Source of the DNA: Mycolicibacterium sp. CH28
Lineage (GTDB): Bacteria > Actinomycetota > Actinomycetes > Mycobacteriales > Mycobacteriaceae
DNA length: 64,000 bases
Assembly: GCF_004745805.1 (NCBI RefSeq)
Contig: NZ_SRLQ01000004.1
Span: 743,887-807,886 of the forward strand
Direction: 5' to 3'
Shown: piece by piece, positions 32,569 to 41,477 of the stretch
Position numbering within the stretch: position 1 is the stretch's first letter
Layout of the letters: each line of letters opens with the position of its first letter
Position numbers and translations under genes: made by a program
The notes under the pieces: model-generated
Told to the model about the DNA's origin: nothing
What the model saw: only the letters and a program-made list of their open reading frames with translations
Database searches by the model: none

Positions 32569-32902
32569 CGTTGAGTGCTGCCGCCGGCCGGTTCGACCTC
32601 CCGGCCCTGCGGCAGATTGAGCACGGTCTGCTGACCCGGACATTCTGTGTCCCAACCCCATTGGCCAGCATCAGCGTCCGGCCTCGCAGCCGGTGAACGG
32701 CCCGGTGGAGACGGGTGTGCCGGCGATGCTGGATAAGCAAGACATCGCCGATGGCGTGTCCGGGGCTGTCGGTCACCGACGAGGTGAAAGTGCAGTTCTG
32801 ACACTTTCACCGATTCTGGCCCGCTGATCGGGACAACCCAACCTGCCGTCGAGAGCACCCGTCCACCATGAACTTCACACACCTGACAGACAAGGATCCC
32901 TC
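32569..32902. other. Intergenic stretch with a 10-bp inverted repeat; no gene
   Basis: No supportable gene. Read leftward, 32600-32776 gives a short frame (GDVLLIQHRRHTRLHRAV) faintly like the C-terminus of TauD-type dioxygenases, too weak to call. Near its right side is the perfect inverted repeat GGTGAAAGTG (32783-32792) / CACTTTCACC (32802-32811) with a 9-bp spacer, about 90 bp before the HsaA-like gene. Confidence 0.5.
32783..32811. promoter_or_regulatory. Candidate operator upstream of the steroid-ring genes
   Basis: Ten-base arms GGTGAAAGTG and CACTTTCACC match perfectly around CAGTTCTGA. The sequence differs from the known KstR (TnnAACnnGTTnnA) and KstR2 (AnCAAGnnCTTGnT) motifs, so another regulator is implied. 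A transcribed hairpin is an alternative, but no T-tract follows. Confidence 0.4.
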
Positions 32903-34084
32903 ATGACCACTCGGGTGATCGACAAGACGATGGAGCTGGCCGACCAGCTGCGCGAGCAAGCCGTCGAAGCTGAAAAGATCGGCAAACTCACCGACGACAC
33001 CGTCAAGTACATGAAGGCGGCCGGCCATATCCGGCTCCTGCAGCCCGCCGCGTACGGCGGCCTGGAGGTGCATCCGCGGGAGTTCGCCGAGACGGTGATG
33101 GCTTTGGCCGCACTGGATCCCGCCGCGGGCTGGATCAACGGCGTGGTCGGCGTGCACCCCTATCAGCTGGCCTACGCCGACCCGCGGGTGGCCGGGGAGA
33201 TCTGGGCGGACGACGTCGACACGTGGGTCGCCTCGCCCTACGCCCCCCAGGGCATCGCCAGGCCGGTCGACGGTGGCTACATCTTCAACGGACGCTGGCA
33301 GTTCAGCTCCGGTACCGACCATTGCGACTGGATATTCCTCGGCGCGATCAAGAGCGACGCCGACGGAAAGGTGGTGATGCCGCCGCAGATGCTGCACATG
33401 ATCCTGCCGCGCAAGGACTACACGATCGTCGAGGATTCCTGGGACGTTGTCGGGCTGCGCGGCACGGGCTCCAAGGACGTCATCGTCAAAGACGCCTTCG
33501 TGCCCGACTACCGCGTGATGGACGCTTTCAAGGTCATGGATGGCACGGCCCAGCGCGAGGCTGGGATGACCGACACCCTCTACTTGATGCCGTGGTCGAC
33601 CATGTTTCCGCTGGGCATCTCTTCGGCGACCATCGGCATCTGCGAAGGGGCGCTGGCCGCGCATCTGGACTACCAGCGCGAGCGGGTCAGCGCCGCCGGC
33701 ACTGCGATCAAGGACGACCCCTACGTGATGTATGCGATCGGCGAGGCCGCCGCCGACATCAACGCCGCCCGCCAGGAGATCCTGGCCAACGTCGACCGCA
33801 TCTACGACATCGTGGATTCCGGCAAGGAGGTGTCCTTCGCCGACCGTGCTGCCGGACGGCGAACCCAGGTCCGGGCGGTGTGGCGTGCGGTCAGCGCGGT
33901 GGACGAGATCTTCGCCCGCTCCGGAGGCAATGCCATGCGGATGGACAAGCCGCTGCAGCGGTACTGGCGCGACGCTCACACCGGCATGGCGCATGCCATC
34001 CACGTTCCCGGCACCACCTACCACGCCGCCGCACTGAGCTCCTTCGGCGTAGAGCCGCAGGGCCCGCTGCGGGCGATGATCTGA
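32903..34084 (+). CDS. Flavin-dependent (group D) monooxygenase, HsaA-like
   Basis: A 393-aa protein with acyl-CoA dehydrogenase fold of the two-component monooxygenase class. Features are GGLEVHPREFAETVMALA, LDPAAGWINGVVGVHPYQLA, FNGRWQFSSGTDHCDWIFLGA and VVGLRGTGSKDVIVKDAFVP. HsaA is 394 aa and hydroxylates the steroid A-ring phenol 3-HSA to a catechol with FMNH2 from reductase HsaB. No HsaB gene lies nearby, so the reductase must be elsewhere. It is 13 bp before the extradiol dioxygenase, which would use its catechol product. Confidence 0.85.
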   Translation: MTTRVIDKTMELADQLREQAVEAEKIGKLTDDTVKYMKAAGHIRLLQPAAYGGLEVHPREFAETVMALAALDPAAGWINGVVGVHPYQLAYADPRVAGEIWADDVDTWVASPYAPQGIARPVDGGYIFNGRWQFSSGTDHCDWIFLGAIKSDADGKVVMPPQMLHMILPRKDYTIVEDSWDVVGLRGTGSKDVIVKDAFVPDYRVMDAFKVMDGTAQREAGMTDTLYLMPWSTMFPLGISSATIGICEGALAAHLDYQRERVSAAGTAIKDDPYVMYAIGEAAADINAARQEILANVDRIYDIVDSGKEVSFADRAAGRRTQVRAVWRAVSAVDEIFARSGGNAMRMDKPLQRYWRDAHTGMAHAIHVPGTTYHAAALSSFGVEPQGPLRAMI

Positions 34085-34097
34085 ACGGGTCCCACCG

Positions 34098-35006
34098 GTG
34101 AGCCTAATCAAGAGCCTCGGCTACGTGACCATTCAAACTGCCGATATCGATCGATGGCGCCAATTCGCCTTCGGCGTCTTGGGATTCGCCGAAGGTAAGG
34201 GCCCCGATCCTTCGGCGTTGTATCTGCGCATGGACGAGCGGGCCGCCCGCATCATCGTGGTGCCCGGGGACGGCGATCGGATCGCCACTGTGGGCTGGGA
34301 GGTCCGCGACCACGCCGCACTGGAGCGGGTGAAGCACGTGCTCGACGCCGCCGAGGTGGCCCACAAGCAGCTGTCGCAGTCTGAGGCAGACGACCGCCGA
34401 GTGGAGGAAGTCCTCACTTTCGCCGACCCGGCTGGCACTACCGTGGAGGTGTTTCACGGCGCGGTCCTGGATCACAGTCCCGTCGTGACCCCGTTCGGTG
34501 CCCGCTTCGTCACCGGCGATCAGGGGTTGGGCCACGTTGTGCTGCCGGCCCTGGACGCCAGCGGGCTGTTCGATTTCTACACCCGGGTATTGGGATTCCT
34601 GTCCCGAGGTGCGTTCCGAGTTCCGCTGCCCAAGGAATTCGGTCCGGTCCGGATTCGCTTCCTCGGGGTCAACGAACGCCACCACAGCCTGGCGATCGCG
34701 CCGGCAACCACGCTGCGCGACCCCGGATTGATCCACCTGATGGTCGAAGTCGACACCCTCGACGCCGTCGGGCAGGCGCTCGACCGGGTCGCCAAGGAGG
34801 GCTTCCAATTGTCCTCGACCCTGGGCCGGCACACCAACGACAAGATGGTGTCGTTCTACGTGCGCGCCCCCGGCGACTGGGACGTCGAGTTCGGCACCGG
34901 CGGCGTTCGGATCGACGAAAACCATTACACTGCAGAGGAAATTACCGCCGACAGCTACTGGGGACACCAGTGGGTGAGTGACCTGCCCGCGGCGATGCGG
35001 CCCTGA
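34098..35006 (+). CDS. Extradiol catechol dioxygenase, HsaC/BphC-like
   Basis: A 302-aa two-domain vicinal oxygen chelate protein. The iron ligands of the active C-terminal domain are all present: His146 (LGHVVLP), His213 (LIHLMVEV) and Glu264 (WDVEFGTGG), matching His145/His215/Glu266 of HsaC to within two residues. It opens the catechol made by the HsaA-like enzyme next to one hydroxyl group; the HsaD-like hydrolase would then cleave the product. The GTG start at 34098 follows 13 bp after the monooxygenase stop. Confidence 0.88.
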   Translation: MSLIKSLGYVTIQTADIDRWRQFAFGVLGFAEGKGPDPSALYLRMDERAARIIVVPGDGDRIATVGWEVRDHAALERVKHVLDAAEVAHKQLSQSEADDRRVEEVLTFADPAGTTVEVFHGAVLDHSPVVTPFGARFVTGDQGLGHVVLPALDASGLFDFYTRVLGFLSRGAFRVPLPKEFGPVRIRFLGVNERHHSLAIAPATTLRDPGLIHLMVEVDTLDAVGQALDRVAKEGFQLSSTLGRHTNDKMVSFYVRAPGDWDVEFGTGGVRIDENHYTAEEITADSYWGHQWVSDLPAAMRP

Positions 35007-35086
35007 GATGCGCCACGGACCCTGCAGGCGTCCGCGACACTCACGACTGAACGGAACCGAACCTCGCGGACGACAGGAGAACAGAG

Positions 35087-36637
35087 ATGTCTGAGTTCGA
35101 CGAGACGGTCGACGTCGTCGTCGCCGGTTCTGGCGGTGGCATCACCGGTGCGTACACCGCGGCGCGGGAGGGCCTGTCGGTGGCGCTGGTCGAGGCCACT
35201 GACATGTTCGGTGGAACGACGGCCTATTCGGGCGGGGGCGGCATGTGGTTCCCGTGCAACCCGGTGCTGCGCCGGGCGGGCAGCGACGACACCGTCGACA
35301 AGGCGCTCAACTATTTCCACGCCGTCGTCGGCGACCGCACTCCCCTGGATCTGCAGGAGACCTACGTCCGCCGCGGCGCCACTCTGATCGAATACCTCGA
35401 AGCCGACGAGCATTTCACGTTCGCCGTGCTGCCCTGGCCGGACTACTACGGCAAGGCCCCCGATGCCCGCACCGACGGACTGCGCCACATCGTGGCCGCA
35501 CCCATCCGCGGTGACCGGCTGGGGCGGTACGCCGGCCTGGTGCGCGGACCACTCGACCACGCCCGCCTCGGAACGCCCGCCCCGGACAAGCTCTTCGGTG
35601 GCCGCGCGCTCATCGGCAGGTTCCTTGCCGCGCTGAACGGCTATCCCGACGCTGCCCTGTATCGCAACGCCGAGTTGACCGACCTCATCACCGACGGCGG
35701 GCGGGTGGTCGGAGCCCTGATCCGCCGGGACGGCCGCGATGTGCGCATCGGCACCCGGCGCGGAGTGTTGTTGGCGGCCGGCGGATTCGAGCACAATGAC
35801 CGGCTGCGCGAAAACTTCGGTGTGCCAGGCGATTCCGCGGACAGTATGGGCTGTCCCGGTAACACCGGCGCGGCGCTGGAGGCAGCGATCCGGGCCGGTG
35901 CCGCCACCGACCTGATGGACCAGGCGTGGTGGTCGCCGGGACTGACCCACCCGGATGGGCGCTCGGCCTTCGCATTGTGGTTCACCGGTGGGATCTTCGT
36001 CAACGAGTCCGGTCGGCGGTTCGTCAACGAATCCGCGGCCTATGACCGGATCGGCCGGCAGATCATCGCCGAGTTGCACGCCGGGCGCCTGCGGGTGCCG
36101 TTCTGGATGGTCTACGACGACCGGGAGGGCGAGGTCCCGCCGGTCAAGGCGACCAATGTGTCGATGGTCGACACCGAGCAATACCGTGCGGCCGGATTAT
36201 GGCGCACTGCAGCGACATTGGCCGAGTTGGCCCAGGCGATCGGGGTGCCGGCCGACGCGCTCGAGCAGACCGTCGCCCGCTACAACGCGATGGTCGCCGA
36301 CGGCGCCGATACCGACTTCGGCCGCGGCGACGAAGCCTACGACCGCGCGTTCTCCGGTGGCGAGCCGCCGCTGGTGCCGATCACGACCCCGCCCTTCCAT
36401 GCCGCGGCGTTCGGTCTGTCCGACCTGGGGACCAAGGGCGGATTGCGCACCGATACCCGGGCTCGGGTGCTCGACCTGGCCGGTGCGCCGATACCGGGTC
36501 TCTACGCCGCCGGTAACACGATGGCCGCCGTCAGCGGCATGAGCTATCCCGGCGGCGGCAACCCGATCGGCGCCTCGATGCTGTTCAGCCACCTGGCCGC
36601 GCTGGACATGGCCGGAGCCGACGTCAGGTCTGCTTGA
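35087..36637 (+). CDS. 3-ketosteroid delta1-dehydrogenase-like flavoprotein
   Basis: A 516-aa FAD-dependent protein of the fumarate reductase/KstD family. It has the FAD motif VVVAGSGGGITGAYTAAREG (9-28), FGGTTAYSGGG, a second FAD segment GVLLAAGGFEHN, and the C-terminal SGMSYPGGGNPIGAS that carries the catalytic Tyr-x-Gly of KstD enzymes. It introduces the 1,2 double bond in 3-ketosteroid rings, opening ring B. AGGAGAACAG precedes the ATG. It ends the HsaD-A-C-KstD-like set and overlaps the end of the convergent exported-protein gene by 14 bp. Confidence 0.83.
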   Translation: MSEFDETVDVVVAGSGGGITGAYTAAREGLSVALVEATDMFGGTTAYSGGGGMWFPCNPVLRRAGSDDTVDKALNYFHAVVGDRTPLDLQETYVRRGATLIEYLEADEHFTFAVLPWPDYYGKAPDARTDGLRHIVAAPIRGDRLGRYAGLVRGPLDHARLGTPAPDKLFGGRALIGRFLAALNGYPDAALYRNAELTDLITDGGRVVGALIRRDGRDVRIGTRRGVLLAAGGFEHNDRLRENFGVPGDSADSMGCPGNTGAALEAAIRAGAATDLMDQAWWSPGLTHPDGRSAFALWFTGGIFVNESGRRFVNESAAYDRIGRQIIAELHAGRLRVPFWMVYDDREGEVPPVKATNVSMVDTEQYRAAGLWRTAATLAELAQAIGVPADALEQTVARYNAMVADGADTDFGRGDEAYDRAFSGGEPPLVPITTPPFHAAAFGLSDLGTKGGLRTDTRARVLDLAGAPIPGLYAAGNTMAAVSGMSYPGGGNPIGASMLFSHLAALDMAGADVRSA

Positions 36638-37139
36638 CCAGCTTGAACGGCATGTTGATGTACAGCGGAAGGCTGCGACCGCAGGCCCCACCCAGGCCCG
36701 TCGTCTCGTCCTGCCCCGCCAGGATGTTGGAGTTGGGGTCGGTCTGGTCACCGCCCGGGGTGATCCCGTGGAACCGGTACACCTGGAAGCCCGGGGCGGC
36801 CGTGCCGTCCTGGCACGGCATCCAGTTGTCGATGGTGCGCTTGACGTACCAGTCGCCGCCGGTTTGGTAGATCGGCGCGGTCCAGCCGAGGTCGCTGCTG
36901 ACGGTGCCGGTGCATTCGGTGGGATAGCTGCACTGCGACGAGATCGTCCAGGTGCTACGCACACTGCGCTCGTCGTGGAAGACGTCGTTGGTGGTGGCCC
37001 ACTCGCCGTTGGAGGTGGCGATGAACGTGCCGTTGAGCGCCCACTTGTCCGAGGCCGAGGCGGTCGCGGGATGCAGCCCACCGACGACCACGGCAGCGGT
37101 CAGCGCGCCAACGCCCATCAGCGTGCGCAACATCGCCAT
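36624..37139 (-). CDS. Conserved exported protein at the end of the mce operon
   Basis: A 171-aa secreted protein: signal peptide MAMLRTLMGVGALTAAVVVG with cleavage near ASA-SD, then a mature domain of about 140 residues with four cysteines (SQCSYPTEC, MPCQDG, GGACGRS) likely forming disulfides. Similar small exported proteins are common in mycobacteria. GAAGGGAGAGG before the ATG at 37139 decides this start; an ATG at 37163 overlaps the mceF stop (ATGA) but has no good ribosome-binding site. It is co-transcribed with the mce genes; function unknown. Confidence 0.72.
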   Translation of the reverse strand: MAMLRTLMGVGALTAAVVVGGLHPATASASDKWALNGTFIATSNGEWATTNDVFHDERSVRSTWTISSQCSYPTECTGTVSSDLGWTAPIYQTGGDWYVKRTIDNWMPCQDGTAAPGFQVYRFHGITPGGDQTDPNSNILAGQDETTGLGGACGRSLPLYINMPFKLVKQT

Positions 37140-37159
37140 CGAGCCTCTCCCTTCAGCCG

Positions 37160-38740
37160 TCATGTCGTCGGCAGCAGATCCTTCCACGACCGTTCACCAC
37201 CGCCCTGAACCAAATCGGTCTGCCGGAACACGTTGCCGTCCGGGGTGGCGTACTGACCCGTCTTCGGGTCGTAGGTGGCGATCGCCACCGACGGGCCACC
37301 GGCCGAGCCCGGGGTGAACGCGCTCGGTGCGACTCTCGGAGTGCCCTGGTCGACTGGCGCAAGATCCGGAATGGGTTGCGATGCAGGTGCTTCCGGAGCA
37401 GGAGCCGGGGGCGCCGGGGCAGCCCCGGCTGGCATCGGCGTGCCTTGCAGCGGCCCGTAGATGTGGTCCTGGAAGGTGGTCCGATCGTCTGGTGGGATGC
37501 CCTGCGCGACGAGGTTGGGGTCGATCGGGTTGGGACCGGTCGCATGCTGGCGCATGGCCAGCGGTTCGTAGGGCTTGTCGCTGTCGCAGATCTCCACGGT
37601 CGGCGCGCGCTTGCCCGGTTCCGCCTGGCACGGATAGTTGCGAGCACCGCGGACGGCGATCGGCGAGTCCTGGGGAAGCTTGCAGTACAACCCATCCGGC
37701 GTGTCCGCGTCGGACAGGTCCGCCGGCGAGCGCCACGACGAGGGCGGCAGAAAGCCAACCGTGCATGCGGGCGGATCATTCATGGTCAGCGTGAAATCAC
37801 CGAGCGTCATACCCGTCGGGTTGTTCAGCGGCGAGCCGACCGCCTGGATCGAGCCGACGTAGGGCGGCAGCAAGACCAGCAACTGTTCGAGCGACGCGTG
37901 ATAGGTCACCGCCACCTGCCCCACCGTTGTGAGGTTGGCCAGCAGCACCGGCAGCGTCGGCTTCACCTGGTTCAACAGCGCTGAGGCCTCGTCAGCCGCA
38001 CCCGGGCCGTGGGCCAGGATCGCGCGCCACTGCGGGTCATTGGTGTTGAGCTGATCGGTGATGCCGGCCAGGCTGCGGGCCCAGGTCCGGATGGAGTCGG
38101 TGGAGGCCAGCTGGCCGTCCAGCAGCGGACGACTGTCGTCGACCAGGGTGCGGGCCCGGTCGGCGGCACCGCTGAAATCAGCTGCGAGCCGCGATGACGA
38201 ATCCATCAGCGTGCTCAGATCGTCGCCTGCTCCGTTGAGTCCCTTGAACGCATCGTCGAGCAGATTGGTCAGCCGCTCCTTGGGGATGCTCTTGAGTAGC
38301 AGGCTCACCTGGTCGAGCATCGGGCCGACAGCTTGGGGAACGGCGGCCTTCTCGACCGGAATCACCGACCCGTTCTCCAGATAGGGACCCGAGTCGGTCC
38401 GCGGCACCAGGTCGACGTACTGCTCGCCGACCGCGGACACACTGAGCACCCGGGCCTGCAGATCCACCGGCACCCTGGGTGACGTGTTCAGCGACAACGT
38501 CGCCTCCGCGCCGCTGCGGGTCGGGCGCACCTCGGTGACCCTGCCCAGTTGCACACCGCGATACGTGACGTTCGAGAACTGATAGAGCCCGCCGGTTCTG
38601 GGCAGTTCGAGCTTGACGGTCATCCTGCCGATACCGAGCAGCGTCGGCGCCTGGATATAAGTCACGACCATCACCCCGATGCCGATGATGGAGGCGATCG
38701 TGAAGATGATCAGCTGGTTGCGGACGAAGCGCGTCAACAT
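37160..38740 (-). CDS. mceF: Mce family protein MceF
   Basis: A 526-aa protein with an N-terminal membrane helix (8-28), the MlaD/MCE domain (about 35-115: GGLYQFSNVTYRGVQLGRV), a long helical region (about 130-310) and a Pro/Ala-rich C-terminal tail (about 430-480). Six Mce subunits assemble a periplasm-spanning tube that carries hydrophobic lipids or sterols to the YrbE permease. As in other operons it is last and longest. The start shares one base with the mceE stop (TGATG). Confidence 0.92.
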   Translation of the reverse strand: MLTRFVRNQLIIFTIASIIGIGVMVVTYIQAPTLLGIGRMTVKLELPRTGGLYQFSNVTYRGVQLGRVTEVRPTRSGAEATLSLNTSPRVPVDLQARVLSVSAVGEQYVDLVPRTDSGPYLENGSVIPVEKAAVPQAVGPMLDQVSLLLKSIPKERLTNLLDDAFKGLNGAGDDLSTLMDSSSRLAADFSGAADRARTLVDDSRPLLDGQLASTDSIRTWARSLAGITDQLNTNDPQWRAILAHGPGAADEASALLNQVKPTLPVLLANLTTVGQVAVTYHASLEQLLVLLPPYVGSIQAVGSPLNNPTGMTLGDFTLTMNDPPACTVGFLPPSSWRSPADLSDADTPDGLYCKLPQDSPIAVRGARNYPCQAEPGKRAPTVEICDSDKPYEPLAMRQHATGPNPIDPNLVAQGIPPDDRTTFQDHIYGPLQGTPMPAGAAPAPPAPAPEAPASQPIPDLAPVDQGTPRVAPSAFTPGSAGGPSVAIATYDPKTGQYATPDGNVFRQTDLVQGGGERSWKDLLPTT

Positions 38741-40008
38741 CAGTTACCGCCCCCGTCCTGTGGTGCTTGTTCCGGGGCCGGGCCCGGCAACGGTCCGGTC
38801 CCTGTGCCCGGCGCCGGTTGTGTGGCGCCGGTCAGCGCCGCCGGAGTCGGGGCCGGGTCCACCAGCGGCGGGATATCGGCCACCTGTGTCGGGGGCGGCG
38901 CACTGAACGGGGCGTTGAGCGGGTCGTAGGTGTAAGTGGCATACCAGGGATCTCCCGGTGCGGGAACCAGCTTCGCGTTCTCGTCGCCCCAGCGGGTCCC
39001 CAGGAACAGGGTCTTCTTCAGCCTCGGAACGGTGAAGTCGAAGATGATGTACTGGTTGAGGTAGTCGCCGCGGATCGCCCGGTCGATCACGCTCTGGGTG
39101 TAGGGGAAGGTCGGGAAGTAGGCCAACGCGGTGTCCAGCTTGGGCCCGACATCGGCAAGCGCCTTCAAGGTGGGCTCCAGGTTCTGCAGGTTGCGGACCA
39201 GATCGGCCTTCGTGTCGTTGACCAGGCCGGTGGCCAGGTTGCTGAAGTCGCGGAACTTCTCCAGCGCCGTCGTGATGCGTGGGCGTTCCTTCACCAGCAC
39301 GTCGAGCGCGGGGGGTATCCGGTTAAGCGCCTGGGTGAGAACGTCACGCTGCCCGGCGAAAGTACCGGCCAACCGGTTCAACGAATTGACCGCCTCGTTG
39401 ATGCTGTCGCGCTGATCAGCCAGCAGGCCGACGAAATCGTTGAGCCGGGTCAGCAAGTCACGGATCTTGTCTTCGCGGCCGTTCAGCGCCGTGCTGAACT
39501 CGTGGATGATGTCGCCGATCTGACCCAGTCCCCCACCATTGACGACCACCGACAACGCCGACAGCGTCTGCTCGGTGGAGGGATACGTCGAGGAACGGTT
39601 CAGGCCGAGGGTGGCGCCGGGTTGCAGCACGCCGGTGGGACTCTGCCCCAGCGGCGGATTCAGAGCCAGATGCATCGAGCCGAGCAGGCTGGTCTGCCCG
39701 ACTGTTGCCACGGCGTTGGCTGGGATGACCACACCTGGCTTGACCGACACCTCGACGTCGGCGTGCCAGTCCGACACCGTCATCTTGCCCACGCTGCCGA
39801 CCACGACGTCACCCACCAGCACCGGTGAATTCGATTCCAGCTGAGCGACATTAGCCAGCTCGACGTGATAGGTGGTTGAGCCGTTGCCGTGGCCGACCGT
39901 GCCGGGCAATGGCAGCGAATTCAGGCCGCCGAAACTGCAGCCGGTTGCTGTCACCGTGACGCATGATGCCGTCACCACCAGGCGGCGCACCGAACCACGA
40001 CGCATCAT
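38740..40008 (-). CDS. mceE: Mce family lipoprotein MceE
   Basis: A 422-aa protein with a lipoprotein signal ending in the lipobox-like VTATGC (Cys24), so it is membrane-anchored by lipid as expected for MceE/LprK/LprN subunits. The MCE domain (about 45-120: YHVELANVAQLESNSPVLVG) is followed by helical repeats (170-310) and a Pro-rich tail. The ATG overlaps the mceD stop by 4 bp. The lipid anchor identifies it as the E position of the operon. Confidence 0.92.
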   Translation of the reverse strand: MMRRGSVRRLVVTASCVTVTATGCSFGGLNSLPLPGTVGHGNGSTTYHVELANVAQLESNSPVLVGDVVVGSVGKMTVSDWHADVEVSVKPGVVIPANAVATVGQTSLLGSMHLALNPPLGQSPTGVLQPGATLGLNRSSTYPSTEQTLSALSVVVNGGGLGQIGDIIHEFSTALNGREDKIRDLLTRLNDFVGLLADQRDSINEAVNSLNRLAGTFAGQRDVLTQALNRIPPALDVLVKERPRITTALEKFRDFSNLATGLVNDTKADLVRNLQNLEPTLKALADVGPKLDTALAYFPTFPYTQSVIDRAIRGDYLNQYIIFDFTVPRLKKTLFLGTRWGDENAKLVPAPGDPWYATYTYDPLNAPFSAPPPTQVADIPPLVDPAPTPAALTGATQPAPGTGTGPLPGPAPEQAPQDGGGN

Positions 40009-41477
40009 GATGGCGGATTCCCTTCAGCGGGTGCCGGCGCGGGAGGCGGCGCGGATTCGGCGGGAAGCAGCATGCCCTCGATGTTGGTCGGGGGCGGCGC
40101 CGCCGGACCGACCGGCACACCGGGCGGGACCGGCGCGCCGGGGAACAGCGCCGGTGACGGATCGGCCGGCAATCCGTTGGGAGCGTAGGAACCCGGCGTC
40201 GTATTGGGCGGCGCCCCCCAGCCGGCCGGTGGCGGAACGTCGCCGTTGTAGCCGGTGTAGGCGGATACCGCCGGCGGGATCTCCGCGGGTCCCATGCTCG
40301 CCCCGGACCCGCCCGGCGCCAGCGCCGGGTCGGTGTAGAGCAGCTTGTCCGGGCTGGTCGATTTGCCCAGGTAGGCGTTGAACGGGAACGGCAGGTAGTT
40401 GAAGTTGAGCAGGCGCAGCGCCGGCCCGAGGTACTGGGCGCACAGCTTGCCCGTCTCGGCCGAAGTGGCGTTCTGCACGGCCCCGATCGCCGAGCAGACG
40501 ACCTGAATCGGGTTGGAGAAGTTGGCCAGGGCGAACGCGCCCATCGCCGACTGGCTGTCGGGGTTGTAGATGTTGTAGGCGTTGCCGATCGCGTTGGGCG
40601 CCACGTGCAGCAGGTTCTCGACGACGAGCTTGTTGTTGGCCAGGTTCTGGGTGACCACACCCAGCCGCTGAATCTGCTCGGCGGTCTGGTTGCGGCTGCC
40701 GGCGATGAACCGCTGCACGTCGACGACAGCGCTGGACAAATTCGTCAGCGCCCCGTCCAGATCCGAGCGGGAGCCATCGACGACACTGCTCAGGCTGGCC
40801 AGCCGGTCCTGGAACTGCACGATCTGGGTGTTGCTGTCGCGCAACGCGGTCACGAACGTCTGCAGGTTCTTGACGGTGTCGACGATGTTGCCACTACCGT
40901 CGGCCAGCACCCGGCTGACACCGGACAGCTGGGCGATGGTGTCACGCAGTTTCTCCCCGTTCCCGTCCAGGGCGTTGGCCGCGCTGTCGATGAAGCGGCC
41001 GACCGACGTCTGCGACAGATCGCTGCTCGGTCCGAGGTCGGTTGCCAGACGCGTCAGCTGAGTCTTGACCTCGTCCCATTCCACCGGAATCGCGGTCCGG
41101 TCCAGCCCGATCACCGCGCCGTCGGTCATCTTGGGTCCACGGTCTTCGTAGGGCGGCGTGAGCTGGACATAGCGCGCACCCACCACGTTCTGCGCGACGA
41201 TGACGGCCTCGGCGTTGGCCGGGATAGGCACATCCCGGTCGACGGCAAGCACCATCTTGGCCTTGGTCCCCTGTGCCTGGATGTCCTTGATCGTGCCGAC
41301 CTTCACGCCAGCCACCCGCACCTCGTCGCCCGGGTAGATCGCCGTGGCGCTGGTGAAGTATGCGGTGATGGTGTTCGGCTTGAAGAATGCCTGCCGGACC
41401 AGCAGCGCGATTCCGCCGAGGATCAACACGGCCAGCACCGCCGCCACGGCAACCGTCAGACGCCTACGTGACATCAT
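40005..41477 (-). CDS. mceD: Mce family protein MceD
   Basis: A 490-aa Mce subunit with an N-terminal membrane helix (about 7-28), MCE domain (32-110: YFTSATAIYPGDEVRVAGVKVG), coiled helical region (150-300) and a long Pro/Gly-rich tail (about 380-490). The start is placed at the ATG that forms ATGA with the mceC stop; another in-frame ATG is 12 bp upstream. It forms part of the lipid-import channel with MceA-F. Confidence 0.9.
   Translation of the reverse strand: MMSRRRLTVAVAAVLAVLILGGIALLVRQAFFKPNTITAYFTSATAIYPGDEVRVAGVKVGTIKDIQAQGTKAKMVLAVDRDVPIPANAEAVIVAQNVVGARYVQLTPPYEDRGPKMTDGAVIGLDRTAIPVEWDEVKTQLTRLATDLGPSSDLSQTSVGRFIDSAANALDGNGEKLRDTIAQLSGVSRVLADGSGNIVDTVKNLQTFVTALRDSNTQIVQFQDRLASLSSVVDGSRSDLDGALTNLSSAVVDVQRFIAGSRNQTAEQIQRLGVVTQNLANNKLVVENLLHVAPNAIGNAYNIYNPDSQSAMGAFALANFSNPIQVVCSAIGAVQNATSAETGKLCAQYLGPALRLLNFNYLPFPFNAYLGKSTSPDKLLYTDPALAPGGSGASMGPAEIPPAVSAYTGYNGDVPPPAGWGAPPNTTPGSYAPNGLPADPSPALFPGAPVPPGVPVGPAAPPPTNIEGMLLPAESAPPPAPAPAEGNPPS

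Noticed and set aside
32600..32776. Degraded TauD-like dioxygenase on the minus strand
   Set aside because: A single weak resemblance (GDVLLIQHRR..LHRA) without the iron ligands or other motifs; could be chance.
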